This document shows, one piece after another, positions 1 through 9,300 of a stretch of DNA of 64,000 nt. Every line of letters begins with the position of its first letter. The first letter of the stretch is position 1. Where the stretch lies: positions 1-64,000 of the forward strand of contig JADJKO010000008.1 of assembly GCA_016705955.1 (NCBI GenBank), written 5' to 3'. The translations under genes were made by a program, and so were the position numbers. This DNA comes from Flavobacteriales bacterium. GTDB taxonomy: Bacteria > Bacteroidota > Bacteroidia > Flavobacteriales_F > PHOS-HE28. The notes below the pieces were generated by a model that was not told the DNA's origin, did not search any database, and saw nothing but the letters and a program-made list of their open reading frames with translations.

Positions 1-1555
1 GGATCTGAACAGCACCCACGCATAGGTGTCCTGGTAACTGGGTTGGCCCGGCGCCAATTCGTTCGAACGCTTGCTCATGCGTTCGGCCTTCTCCAATTGC
101 TCTCCGCGCACGCTCAGGTAGTACGCGTAATTGTTCAGGGTGGTGGCATCGTCCGGGATCCGGGCCAACGCCTTGTCATAAGCTTGTCGCTCTTGTCGAA
201 TTGCTTGCGGGTTGCCCATGCTTCACCGAGGCTGCTCCAGAACTGCGCGGTCAATGGATGAGATCCACCACGAGGATCGCCCGATCACCAACGCCTCGAT
301 GCTTCATCATACCGTGCGAGTTGCGATAGGCCGATGCCCTTGAACAAGTACGGCCTCGGGGAGGTCGGAAAAAGTTCGGCCGCCGCATCCGCATCACGGA
401 CCAGGCCTTCATGATCACCAACTGAAGGTCGAGTTGAAGGACCTGTTGGTGGATCGGGTAGCGGTCCTTCTCCAAGGTGAGCGCTTTCTTGAACGCATCC
501 CGAGCCTCGGCGATCTTGCCATCGCGCAGCAGGAAATCACCGCGTATGGTGAAGGGTTTTCCACTTTCGGATGTGCCTGTTCCAGCGCATCGATCAAGGC
601 ATACGGACCGCGGATGAGTTCGGGTCAACGGTCAGGTTTCTCCTCGTTCTCGGTCATCTCGAAGAAGCCGATCAACACCGCATCTTGGCATCGACATCGA
701 GACCTGGATCCAGGAATGCCTCGCCGAGTTCGGTAGGCATCCTCCATCCGACCATTGGTGTAGTAGTGTTCAGCGAGGCCGATCCGCAACAAGCTGTTGC
801 TCGGGTCGAGGGCCAACGCGCGTTGGTACTGTTCCAGCGCCTTTTCTTGCAGGCCTCGATGATCGTAGACCTCTGCGAGCATGCCCGCGTATTCGGATCG
901 TCCGGTTCGTTCTTCAACGCACGCTGCAGCAATTGTTCAGCGCGGTCCAATTCCGCGCACCCATGTATGTGTTGAACGCGTGTGCGATGAGCCTCTTCAC
1001 CCAACCCGAAGCGCTTCTCCACATCACCGTACACCTTCACGGACTCATCCGGCTTTCCGGCGAAGGCGTAGGCTGCACAGGGTCCAGATAGACCTCAAAG
1101 CGGTCGGGCCATTGCTGATGATCCCTTGTACACATCCACCGCATCGCCTGGGCGGTTGCTTTCACGATAGAGGTCGGCGAGCAGGAAGCGGTACCAGATG
1201 TTGGCCTTGTCCGAAGCAAACCGCTTGTCTGGCGTACTCCACCGCTTGGGATGGGTTCTGGCCGACGTGGTACAGCTTTCGCCAGTTCGAAGAGCACGGC
1301 GCCATTGCTGGGTTCGAGCTTCAAACAGCGCTGATATTTCTGGAGCGCTTCCGTCGGCCTACCCGTTAGCTGCGCCGGGGTCGCCTCCATGAAGAGGCGC
1401 ATCATTTCCGCGCGATGATCACTGGTCTGCTCCGATCCCGGACGTGATCCGGGCTCAACAGGAACAGCGCCCTCCATGCCGCGCTTGGAGCCCGAGCAGG
1501 CGGACAGTGCCAATGTGATGACAAAGGCGGAAAGAAGTGGGGTCGTGCGCTTCAT
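1..1555 (-). pseudogene. TPR-repeat lipoprotein gene, fragmented by several frameshifts; 3' end outside window
   Basis: The start at 1555 encodes a lipoprotein signal peptide (MKRTTPLLSAFVITLALSAC) followed by tetratricopeptide helices such as ALQKYQRCLKLEPSNGAVLF. The TPR pattern then continues through different minus-strand frames: ALEQYQRALALDPSNSLLRI near 800, AFKKALTLEKDRYPIHQQVL near 470, and NNYAYYLSVRGEQLEKAERM near 100. At least five frame changes are needed to read it as one protein. The pieces remain collinear and keep TPR character, so indel errors in the assembly are more likely than old decay, but a real pseudogene cannot be excluded. TPR lipoproteins are common downstream of nucleotidyltransferase and dut genes in Bacteroidota. 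The protein would sit in the periplasm or on the outer membrane as a scaffold; its specific role is unknown. The gene runs off the left edge. Confidence 0.7.
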
Positions 1556-1567
1556 CGGTTCGCTGGT

Positions 1568-2575
1568 TCAGCCAGCCGTGCTATCGTCGCTCAAACTAAG
1601 GTCCATGGCCCGGCCGGTCACAACGGCGCGTTCGCCCACCATGCTGTTATTGATCACGGCATCCTGTACACGAACGCCACCGCGCAGGATCGAATTCCTC
1701 ACAACGCTGTCCGTGATACTGGTGCCTTTCTCGATGGAAACGTTCGGACCCACCACGGAATTGGTCACCGTCACATCATCGCCGATGAAGCACGGCGGGA
1801 TGATCACGCTGTTCACGGTCTTCAGCTTGAGCTCACAAGGCTCTTGTCGTCCCTTCAGGAAGCCGAGCACCTTGGTGTTGGTGTCCACCATCGCGTTCTT
1901 ATTGCCGCAGTCCATCCACACATCCACTGCACCGGCCTTGAAGCGCGCGCCCTTCTGCTTCATGTTCTCCATGGCGTTGGTGAGTTGGTACTCCCCCTTG
2001 TCCATGATCTTGTTGTCGATGAGGAACTGCATCTCCTTGCGCAGCCGCTCGCCATCGGCGAAGTAGTAGATGCCGATGATGGCGAGGTCGCTCACGAAGG
2101 TCTGCGGCTTCTCCACGAACTCCGTGATGATGCCTTTGTCGTCCAGCTTCACCACACCGAAGGGTTTCGGGTCCTCCACCTTGTTCACCCAGATCACACC
2201 ATCGCAGTCGGTGTCCAGCTTCAGGTCGGCACGGAAGAGCGTATCAGCGAACGCCACGATCACGCGGCCGCTCAACGCGCTCTCGGCGCAAAGGATCGCG
2301 TGCGCCGTACCGAGCGCCACTTCCTGGTAGTGAATGGATCCTTTCGCACCAACGCGCTTCGCGATCTCCAGCAGTTCGTTCTCAACCTTCACACCGAAAG
2401 CAGGGTTCACTACATAGGCGACTTCTTCCACGGCTTCACCGGCCACAGCGGCCAGGTCCTCCACAAGGCGTTGCACGATGGGCTTGCCCGCGATGGGCAG
2501 TAAAGGCTTGGCGGTGGTGTGGGTGTGCGGACGCATCCGCTTGCCCATGCCCGCCATGGGGACGATGATCTTCAT
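1568..2575 (-). CDS. Sugar-phosphate nucleotidyltransferase with C-terminal left-handed beta-helix
   Basis: This 335-residue protein starts with the nucleotidyltransferase signature IIVPMAGMGKRMRPHT (residues about 3-18) and the Lys-containing AKPLLPIAGKPI segment, which bind the nucleoside triphosphate. An acidic segment (VAFADTLF) supplies the metal-binding Asp. From about residue 250 to the end, short hexapeptide-like repeats (NSVVGPNVSIEKGTSITDSV) predict a left-handed beta-helix as in GlmU or RmlA-like long forms. Such enzymes activate a sugar-1-phosphate to an NDP-sugar for surface polysaccharide synthesis; the actual sugar cannot be told from sequence alone. It lies just upstream of the TPR gene on the same strand and downstream of dut, with the polysaccharide flippase nearby, which fits an envelope role. 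The start ATG is well placed before the beta strand of the Rossmann-like domain. Confidence 0.88.
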   Translation of the reverse strand: MKIIVPMAGMGKRMRPHTHTTAKPLLPIAGKPIVQRLVEDLAAVAGEAVEEVAYVVNPAFGVKVENELLEIAKRVGAKGSIHYQEVALGTAHAILCAESALSGRVIVAFADTLFRADLKLDTDCDGVIWVNKVEDPKPFGVVKLDDKGIITEFVEKPQTFVSDLAIIGIYYFADGERLRKEMQFLIDNKIMDKGEYQLTNAMENMKQKGARFKAGAVDVWMDCGNKNAMVDTNTKVLGFLKGRQEPCELKLKTVNSVIIPPCFIGDDVTVTNSVVGPNVSIEKGTSITDSVVRNSILRGGVRVQDAVINNSMVGERAVVTGRAMDLSLSDDSTAG

Positions 2576-2590
2576 TCCGTTGTGGTGTTC

Positions 2591-2668
2591 ACCGCAGAGG
2601 CGCAGAGCCGCGGAGGGCGCAGGGTTCTCTCTTTGCGTTGCTCAGCGCCTCTGCGCCTCTGCGGTGAG
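2591..2668. repeat. Intergenic inverted repeat, family A copy 1
   Basis: The gap between the nucleotidyltransferase and dut holds an imperfect palindrome. The left arm begins ACCGCAGAGGCGCAGAG (2591-2607) and its exact reverse complement ends the right arm (about 2649-2665). Weaker pairing continues inward and the arms are separated by a short T-rich loop. A related but diverged palindrome sits at 45743-45848. The arms are built of GAGGCGC and CTCTGCG words. It could fold in RNA, but no terminator T-run follows on either strand. It is best described as a dispersed REP-like element. Confidence 0.75.
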
Positions 2669-2684
2669 TCGGTCGCGAAGGTCT

Positions 2685-3143
2685 TCAATTTGTTCCAGTG
2701 TGGCCGAAGCCGCCAGCACCACGTTCCGACGAGGCGAGGTCAACAACTTCCTCAAGGGTGACCCGCACGTAGCGCGCGATGACCAATTGAGCAATGCGTT
2801 CGCCATCCTTCACCTCGAAGGGTTCCTGCCCGTGGTTGATCAGCAGCACGCCCACTTCTCCGCGGTAGTCGGCATCGATGGTGCCCGGCGCGTTGAGGAC
2901 CGTGACGCCATGCTTGAATGCCAGTCCACTGCGCGGACGCACTTGTGCCTCGGTGCCTTCGGGCAGTTCGAGGAAGAGGCCGGTGGGGATCAACTTGCGC
3001 TCGCCGGGTGCGAGGGTGATGGACGTATCGAGGTTGGCGCGGAGGTCCATGCCGGCGCTATGCTCGGTGACGTAGGAAGGCAATGGGTGGTGGCTCTTGT
3101 TGAGAATGCGGACCTCTACCTGATCAGTAACAACAGCGTTCAT
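2685..3143 (-). CDS. dut: dUTP diphosphatase
   Basis: This trimeric-type dUTPase hydrolyses dUTP to dUMP and pyrophosphate, keeping uracil out of DNA and feeding dTMP synthesis. All five family motifs are visible: AGMDLRA, RPRSGLA, GTIDADYRGEVGV (with the catalytic Asp), GERIAQLVIA and the glycine-rich C-terminal RGAGGFGHTGTN. I chose the ATG at 3143 (152 residues), since an in-frame extension to 3227 would run back over the divergent hicB start and lacks family similarity. A Bacteroidota-like box (GACCTTTG) ends 5 nt upstream of this ATG, implying a very short leader. The nucleotidyltransferase lies downstream on the same strand across the palindrome at 2591-2668. Confidence 0.95.
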   Translation of the reverse strand: MNAVVTDQVEVRILNKSHHPLPSYVTEHSAGMDLRANLDTSITLAPGERKLIPTGLFLELPEGTEAQVRPRSGLAFKHGVTVLNAPGTIDADYRGEVGVLLINHGQEPFEVKDGERIAQLVIARYVRVTLEEVVDLASSERGAGGFGHTGTN

Positions 3144-3189
3144 GCGGACAAAGGTCGCACCGCCCATTACATTTGGGACAGTGAGCGCC

Positions 3190-3414
3190 ATGAACCACAC
3201 ACTACAAGTCGTCATCGAACACGACAAGGACGGCTACTTCGCCTTCGTTCCGGAACTCAAGGGTTGCCATACCCAAGGTGACAGCTTGGACGAGGTGATG
3301 AAGAACATCAAGGAAGCGATCGACTTGTATTGGAGCACGCTTCGTCCGGCGGAGATCAAGCGGATCGTAAAGCGCCGTGTCTTCACCACGTCCATGCCGG
3401 TGTCGATTGGCTAA
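3190..3414 (+). CDS. hicB: HicB-family antitoxin
   Basis: The protein has 74 residues. Its N-terminal half matches the HicB partial RNase H-like fold: VVIEHDKDGYFAFVPELKGC is the typical strand-turn-strand pattern, followed by HTQGDSLDEVMKNIKEAIDL, the typical helix. HicB neutralises the HicA mRNA interferase by binding it and usually represses its own promoter. No long C-terminal DNA-binding domain is visible, so this is a short HicB. The ATG at 3190 starts the conserved region directly. It is divergent from dut and overlaps the downstream hicA reading frame, the common order for this hicBA subtype. The pair interrupts an otherwise minus-strand envelope gene block, which is consistent with acquisition by transfer. 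Confidence 0.85.
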   Translation: MNHTLQVVIEHDKDGYFAFVPELKGCHTQGDSLDEVMKNIKEAIDLYWSTLRPAEIKRIVKRRVFTTSMPVSIG

Positions 3415-3601
3415 GCAAGTCGTACTGACGGCCAAGGAGGCCGAGAAGCTCTTGCGGAAAGCGGGCTTCACATGGGTGCGCACCGCTGGCGGTCATCGCA
3501 TTTACATGCAGGGCAATGTCCGGGTGGTCCTTCCATTCCATGCGGGGAAGAGTCTTCATCCGAAGATCGTCAAGCAGGTATTGGAAGCAATCGGATCATA
3601 G
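3407..3601 (+). CDS. hicA: HicA-family mRNA interferase toxin
   Basis: This small basic protein (64 residues from a TTG start at 3407; 74 from the ATG at 3377) has the double-stranded-RNA-binding-like HicA fold: LTAKEAEKLLRKAGFTWVRT, then GGHRIYM containing the catalytic His, then VVLPFHAGKSLHPKIVKQVL. HicA toxins cleave mRNA and stop translation. I prefer TTG at 3407 because it overlaps the hicB stop by 8 nt, suggesting translational coupling, and the extra residues from 3377 (MSSPRPCRCR) do not look conserved. All expected core elements are present, so the toxin appears intact. Confidence 0.85.
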   Translation: MAKQVVLTAKEAEKLLRKAGFTWVRTAGGHRIYMQGNVRVVLPFHAGKSLHPKIVKQVLEAIGS

Positions 3602-3611
3602 TTCGTTCAAA

Positions 3612-3914
3612 ATGAACCTGAAGGCATTGAATCTTGTTGCGGGTATTCTTTCCTCGGCATCGCTGCTGGCCCAGAACACCGCTCTGCGAGGGATCATCAA
3701 GGACAAGGGCGATCTCCCACTGGCCGAGGCACATATCGTCCTCGAAGACAGTGTGGGAATTGTGAAATATGAAACCCGGTCCACTGGGGACGGACGATAT
3801 GTGGTAGAACAAGTGGCTCCTTCGACATACGTGGTGGTGGTTCACAAGTCCGGTTTTCAAGCTTCCCGCCAGAACGGGATCTTGGTAGCGGACGGGAAGC
3901 AAAACCTTCGTTGA
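3612..3914 (+). CDS. Secreted carboxypeptidase-regulatory-like (CnaB-type) domain protein, probably frameshifted near its end
   Basis: A signal peptide (MNLKALNLVAGILSSASLLAQ) precedes one beta-sandwich regulatory domain: LRGIIKDKGDLPLAEAHIVL, then TGDGRYVVEQVAPSTYVVVV. Such domains are widespread on Bacteroidota cell-surface proteins; the function of this short one is unknown. The frame stops at 3914 inside the expected last strand. Dropping one A from the AAAA run at 3901-3904 restores it as QTFVDVRLKPEGWKPP and extends the protein to a stop at 4023, where it would overlap the convergent flippase gene. I infer a one-base assembly error or a recent mutation there. Confidence 0.7.
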   Translation: MNLKALNLVAGILSSASLLAQNTALRGIIKDKGDLPLAEAHIVLEDSVGIVKYETRSTGDGRYVVEQVAPSTYVVVVHKSGFQASRQNGILVADGKQNLR

Positions 3915-4019
3915 TGTGAGGCTGAAACCAGAAGGCTGGAAGCCTCCGAAAAAAAGGAAAGAAGGAGACGCTAGGTGGAAATGGAGCGATGCTCCTTTCG
4001 CCAGACCACGGTGCAGTAA

Positions 4020-5438
4020 CTAACGAGCAGCACACAGCGCACCGAATACTTCAGCGCCCCATCCAACGGAAGCTGTTCCGCAGCCCACCATAGGAACACA
4101 CCGCAGGCCATGTACCCCCAACACCCGCCCCACGTTGTACGGCACCGGGTAGTGCTTCTGCCCCCACGTGTAGCTGATCACCGCCATGCTCGCGTAGCAG
4201 ATCAAGGTGGTCCATGCCGCGCCCATGTAGCCCATGCGCGGGATCAACACGAAGAGCAGCACCAAGGTGATGCCCGCACCGATGAGCGAGATCGCACTTC
4301 CTGCCCGCGTGCGATCGGTGAGCTTGTACCACACGCTCTGGTTGTAGTAGATGCCGAGGAAGACGTTGGCGAGCATCAGGATCGGCACCACTTTCAATCC
4401 CGCGTGGAATTCCGGGTTGCGGATGAACCACTTGAACTGATCGAGGAAGAGCATCACCACCAGGAAGGCGCTCATGCACACCGCCACGAACACGTTCATG
4501 ATGCGCGCGAACGTCTCCTTGCTGTTCTTCTCCTTCGCGTGGCTAAAAAAGAAAGGCTCAGCGCCCATGCGGAAGGCCTGGATGAAGAGCGTGATAAGCA
4601 CCGCGAGTTTGTAGCACGCGCCGTAGATCCCGATCTCCGAGTCGGCGACATCGGGGGGCAAGAGGTATTTGAGCAGGATGCGATCGCCGGTCTCGTTCAC
4701 CATGCCCGCGAGGCCTGCCACCATCAGCGGCGCGCCGAACACCAGTAGCGTGCGCAACAGCGCGCGATCGAAGAACGACGGTCGCGGCCACGAGGGAAGC
4801 AGGAACAACAACTTGATGCCACTGCTGATCAGGTTGATCAGGAAGACATAGCCCACGCCGAGGTCGGGGTTGTACACCGCGTCGATCAGCGCATTGGTCT
4901 CGCCCGCGTTGTACTTCGGCATGCAGTAAGCGAGGAAGAAGAGGCTGAGCCCGATGTTCACCAACACGCTCACGATGTTGATCGTCGCGAAACGCCACGG
5001 ACGTTCCTGCAAGCGCAATTGCGCCATCGGGATCGTGGTGATCGCATCCATACCGATGATGATCACGAGCATCAACACAGAAGAGCCGAGGTCCGGGAAG
5101 CCGATGCCGCTGGCGATGGATCCCGAGAACACGGAACCAAGGAGCATGAACACCGAACTGCCGATGAGCAGAGCGTAGGCCGATGTGCCGTAGATGTGCG
5201 CCGCGCGGTCCTTGTGCAAATTGGCGTAGCGGAAGAAGCCCGTCTCCATGCCGAAGGTGAGCACCACGTTCAGGAAAGCGGTCCACGAAAGCAGCGAAGT
5301 GATCGCACCGTACTGCGCGGGATCGAACACGCCCTTGGTAGTGTACAGCGGAACGAGCAGGAAGTTGAGGAAGCGCGCAACAATGCTGCTCAGCCCGTAG
5401 ATGGCTGTTTGACCGGCGAGTTTGCGGAGGGTGCTCAA
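4020..5438 (-). CDS. Oligosaccharide/lipopolysaccharide flippase (MOP/Wzx-like), frameshift near C-terminus
   Basis: This is a polytopic inner-membrane protein of 472 residues with about 12-14 hydrophobic segments. It starts MSTLRKLAGQTAIYGLSSIV, the typical entry helix of Wzx/RfbX-type flippases, followed by a conserved-looking YGAITSLLSWTAFLNVVLTF stretch. These proteins move lipid-linked sugars across the inner membrane for polysaccharide assembly. The last 30 residues become non-hydrophobic and Cys-rich (GLRCVPMVGCG). Removing one base from the CCCCC run at 4115-4119 (GGGGG on the coding strand) restores a membrane helix, YMACGVFLWWAAEQLP, and moves the stop to 3971. I therefore read the true gene as 3971-5438. 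It belongs with the nucleotidyltransferase in an envelope cluster. Confidence 0.87.
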   Translation of the reverse strand: MSTLRKLAGQTAIYGLSSIVARFLNFLLVPLYTTKGVFDPAQYGAITSLLSWTAFLNVVLTFGMETGFFRYANLHKDRAAHIYGTSAYALLIGSSVFMLLGSVFSGSIASGIGFPDLGSSVLMLVIIIGMDAITTIPMAQLRLQERPWRFATINIVSVLVNIGLSLFFLAYCMPKYNAGETNALIDAVYNPDLGVGYVFLINLISSGIKLLFLLPSWPRPSFFDRALLRTLLVFGAPLMVAGLAGMVNETGDRILLKYLLPPDVADSEIGIYGACYKLAVLITLFIQAFRMGAEPFFFSHAKEKNSKETFARIMNVFVAVCMSAFLVVMLFLDQFKWFIRNPEFHAGLKVVPILMLANVFLGIYYNQSVWYKLTDRTRAGSAISLIGAGITLVLLFVLIPRMGYMGAAWTTLICYASMAVISYTWGQKHYPVPYNVGRVLGVHGLRCVPMVGCGTASVGWGAEVFGALCAAR

Positions 5439-5440
5439 TG

Positions 5441-5550
5441 GAACGCCGATAACGCAGAAAGAATGGATCTCGCAGCCAGTACCATCAAGCAGCTGATCAG
5501 ATCAGCGTTCATCAGCTCTTTCAGCGTCATCTGCGTTCTATCCGGCGTTC
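5441..5550. repeat. Intergenic inverted repeat, family B
   Basis: The gap between the flippase start and the enoyl-CoA hydratase stop is bounded by an imperfect inverted repeat. The left arm is GAACGCCGATAACGCAG (5441-5457) and the right arm CTGCGTTCTATCCGGCGTTC (5531-5550); they pair except for three extra bases in the right arm. Internal ATCAGCGTTCATCAGC words suggest further decayed copies. No gene is visible in this stretch. Confidence 0.55.
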
Positions 5551-6332
5551 TATTCGCCTTTGAACACCGCCTTCCGTTTCTCCATGAACGCGCTCGTCCC
5601 TTCCTTGAAGTCCGCCGTGCCGAAGCACTTGCCGAACTCCTCGATCTCGCGTTGCATGCCATCGGCGCCGGGTTCGTAACCGGCGTTCACGGCACGGATC
5701 GCAGCGGCCAATGCGGTGGGTGAATTCTTCATGATGGCGGTGGCGAGTTCGTTGCACTTGGCGAGCAGATCGGCCTGCGATACAACGTGATTCACGAGGC
5801 CCCATTGCAGCGCTTCGTCGGCTTTGATCATTCCGGCGGTCATGATCATTTCCATCGCCTTGCCCTTGCCCACCAAGCGCGCGAGTCGCTGTGTACCGCC
5901 GTAGCCGGGGATCACGCCGAGCGATACTTCGGGAAGTCCCATGCGCGCGTTGTCGCTTGCCACGCGGAAGTGGCAGCTCATTGCCAGCTCCAACCCGCCG
6001 CCGAGCGCGAAGCCGTTCACAGCTGCGATCACCGGCTTGCTCATGTTCTCCACGTGATCGAAGAGTTTCTTCTGACCGTCCGCACTCAAGGCTTTGCCTT
6101 CGGGAATGCTGAAGTGCGCGAACTCCTTGATGTCGGCACCCGCGACGAAGGCTTTCGCGCCGCTGCCGGTGATGATGAGCACGCGCACGCTCTTGTTGGC
6201 ATCTGCTTCGGTCAATGCGCTGTCGAGTTCACTGATCGTTTCCCGGTTCAACGCATTGAGCTGATCGGGTCGGTTGATGGTGATGGTGCGGATGCCACCG
6301 GCATCGGCGACGAGGAGGTTGTTATAGGACAT
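5550..6332 (-). CDS. Enoyl-CoA hydratase/isomerase family protein
   Basis: This crotonase-fold enzyme has 260 residues. The oxyanion-hole and CoA segments are visible: AFVAGADIKEF (residues 61-71) and NGFALGGGLELAMSCHF (106-122). The two catalytic glutamates of true hydratases are both present at the usual spacing of 20: Glu115 in GGGLELA and Glu135 in MGLPEVSLGVIPGYGGTQRL. It should therefore hydrate short or medium 2-enoyl-CoA to 3-hydroxyacyl-CoA in fatty-acid or butanoate metabolism. The gene lies 13 nt downstream of the sensor kinase stop. A TACATTTGC promoter box in the end of the kinase gene suggests it can be transcribed on its own. Substrate range is not predictable. Confidence 0.92.
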   Translation of the reverse strand: MSYNNLLVADAGGIRTITINRPDQLNALNRETISELDSALTEADANKSVRVLIITGSGAKAFVAGADIKEFAHFSIPEGKALSADGQKKLFDHVENMSKPVIAAVNGFALGGGLELAMSCHFRVASDNARMGLPEVSLGVIPGYGGTQRLARLVGKGKAMEMIMTAGMIKADEALQWGLVNHVVSQADLLAKCNELATAIMKNSPTALAAAIRAVNAGYEPGADGMQREIEEFGKCFGTADFKEGTSAFMEKRKAVFKGE

Positions 6333-6345
6333 CGTGCGTCGTGGG

Positions 6346-9300
6346 CTATTCGCGATCCAGGGTCAAGCCCGGAATGACAACCGCAAATGTATCCGCCTCC
6401 GGATGCAAAGGCAGGGTAACAACGAAGGTCGTCCCTCGATCCTCGGTGGTTTCGAAGCGAACGGTTCCGTGTGCTTGTTCCACCATCCGCTTCACCATGG
6501 CTAGCCCCAGCCCCATGCCGCTGCTCTTGGTGGTGAAGTTCGGCTCGAAGATGCTCTCTCGCACCTCCGCAGGAATGCCCGAACCATTGTCGCGCACCTC
6601 CGCGATCGCCGCGTTTTCTTGTGAACGAATGACCACCTCGACCTTTCCGTTCCGGCCATCAGGAATGGACTGAAGAGCGTTCTTCAACAGGTTGTTGAAT
6701 ATGCGCAGCAAGTGCTCCTTGTCCGCCATGACCATGACCGGATCCAGCGCAGGAGTGAATCGGATGTTGGCATCGCGCTCACCAGCGAACAGGTCCACGG
6801 CGCTTCGCGCGACCTCGTTCATGTCCACCACGGTTGCATTCGCTTCGCTCAGTTGCGCGAAGCGCGAGAAATCACCGGCCACCCGGCTCAGCGCATCGAT
6901 CTGTTCCACCATGCTTGTGTTGAAGCGATCCAATCGCGCACGCGCGTCCGGCGCATCAGGATCCCAGGTGTTCTGAAAATGTTGGATACCCAGCTTCATC
7001 GGCGTTAACGGATTCTTGATCTCGTGTGCCACTTGTCGCGCCATCTCCTTCCACGCGTGTTCGCGTTCACTGCGAGCAAGCTTCTCCGCGCTCTCGCGCA
7101 ATTCATCCACCTTCTGGTTGTATACCGATACCAACTCACCCACCTCATCCTTGCCACGGTATTGAATAGGGGCATTCGCACCTTGCAACGCCACCCCCGC
7201 CAATGATCGCTTCAGGATGTCGAGCGGGCGCGTAGTCCACTTGCTGATGAATACCGCGAGCATGATACTGATCGCGAACAAGAGCACGAAGAGGTTCACC
7301 ACCGCCACCAGCAGTTCAGAGCGCTCCTCCTCCTGCAAGTGTTGGTCGGCGAAGCGCGGAAGTGCGATGTGTGCGAGTAACGCACCATGGCGGTCCAGCA
7401 GAGGAACGTACGCTGTGCGGAATGTTGCGCCGCCGATGTTCTCCTCATGGACGAATGAACTCGCTCCTTCGATGGCCAGACGTGCGAATGCGAGCGGGTC
7501 CATGCGATCACCGAGCAACCCGACGGAGAACATCTGGGGGCGCGAGGAAGCCAGCAAACGACCGTCCGGCGTATAGACCGTGATGTCCGTGAAAAAGGAA
7601 TTGCCCAATCGGCCAAGCAGATGTTGGAGATAAGCCGCGTGTGTATCGCGGTCGAGCTTCTCATCGCCCAGTTGACGCATGAGTTCCTGCTGGACCGCAT
7701 GGGCCTTCTCAAGGCTTTCCGTCGCGGAGCGTTGCGCGAATTGGCGTGTGAGCAATTGCTGAGAACCGATGCCGAAGAGGACGAGTCCGGTAATGGCGAA
7801 GAGCACCAATGCGACGCGGACCTTGGTGCCGATGCCGAGCGAGGGGATCGACCGTGTGAGGATCAAGCGGACGCCAAGTGCCAAAAGAGCAAGTAGGCCG
7901 AAGAAGGTGAAGAGGTAACTGAAGGTGGTCGCTTTGTCCACGAGGCCATGCGTTGGAATGCCCAACACCATGATGGTGTTCTTTCCGACAGCCTTCGCCA
8001 AGTAGTCGTACCCGTTCACCGAATACCAGCGTTCTCCGTTCTCATCCAAGGCGACGGACCAGTGCATCGGCTGGGAGGAACGCGCGCTGCTGTACATCAA
8101 CAACCCGTTCACGTAACGTGCCTGCTCGTAACGTTCCGCACGAAGAGCAAGTGCATCATCGCCCGCGAGCAGGAGCTCCGGGAAGCCGAAGCCCGGAGCC
8201 GATGAACGAGGCTGGAGTTCCACCAACAGTTGCGCCGGAGGAAGACTGTCATTGGGCATGATGGCCACACGACCGTGGTAGAAGACATCGCCTTCGGACC
8301 ACTCATCAATGAAGAGATCAGGCATGTCGCTCACGCCAACAGGGAATGCATCCTTCGGATCGTTCGTGCTTCGCGGCGGATCGAGATCGGTGGCGCAACG
8401 CGTGTCGCCTCGCGGACCCGACCCGAAGAGTCTGATGTCATACCGTTCCCAGTATCCCGAGAAGTACGGTTGACGGACCACCACCTCCAATTCCCCTGGA
8501 CCGCAAACGGTTGTCCCGGTGAGCATCGCATAGACCGCCGGGTCACGCCTGATCTCAGGGGCCACCTCACGAAAGAGTTGCTCCACCACAGGATCCTCTC
8601 TGGCTGCGAGGCGCTCCGCCAATACCACGCGTTCGCGTTGTTCGCGACCGTGCGAGTATTTGGTGAGGATGTGTGTGCCGATCGCAGCGAGCAGGGCGAT
8701 CAGGACAACGCCCATGAGGAAGGTGAACGTTTGACGGTGACCGATCGCGAGTAACACGATCACCGGTACAGGCCAGAGGAACATGATGGTATCCACGATG
8801 CCGTACCAATGATGCAAGACAATGGAGATCAAGAGGACACCGGCGATCGCGACCCACTGCGACCGACCGGCTTTTTCGGGCAACGCGATCGGCACAAGAG
8901 AGGCTGCCACCAAGCACCATGAGCCAAGCAGGATGGCAATGATGCACAGGGCGATCACACCGTACGCATCGATGCTCTGCACATGATAGAGGTCGAGATC
9001 GATACTGCTGTCGTTGATCAGGCCGATGCAAAGCCGGGTGATCCACACGGAAAGCGCCAGGATCACGCCTCCGAAGAGGAATACCGAACGCGCGTCTCCA
9101 TTGCTGACGATCCGGTGACGACAAGCCCACAGGAACGAAGCGACGAATGCGAAGAGCAGGGCATTGATCAATAGATCGCCCAGGGATGGGAAGAATTTGG
9201 ATGTCGCATAGATCGCAGGATCGAACAAGGGCCATCGGTCGAAAGGCGCGGTGTGACCCCAGGCCAAGGTCAACCAGCGAAGGAGCAATACGGTTGTACA

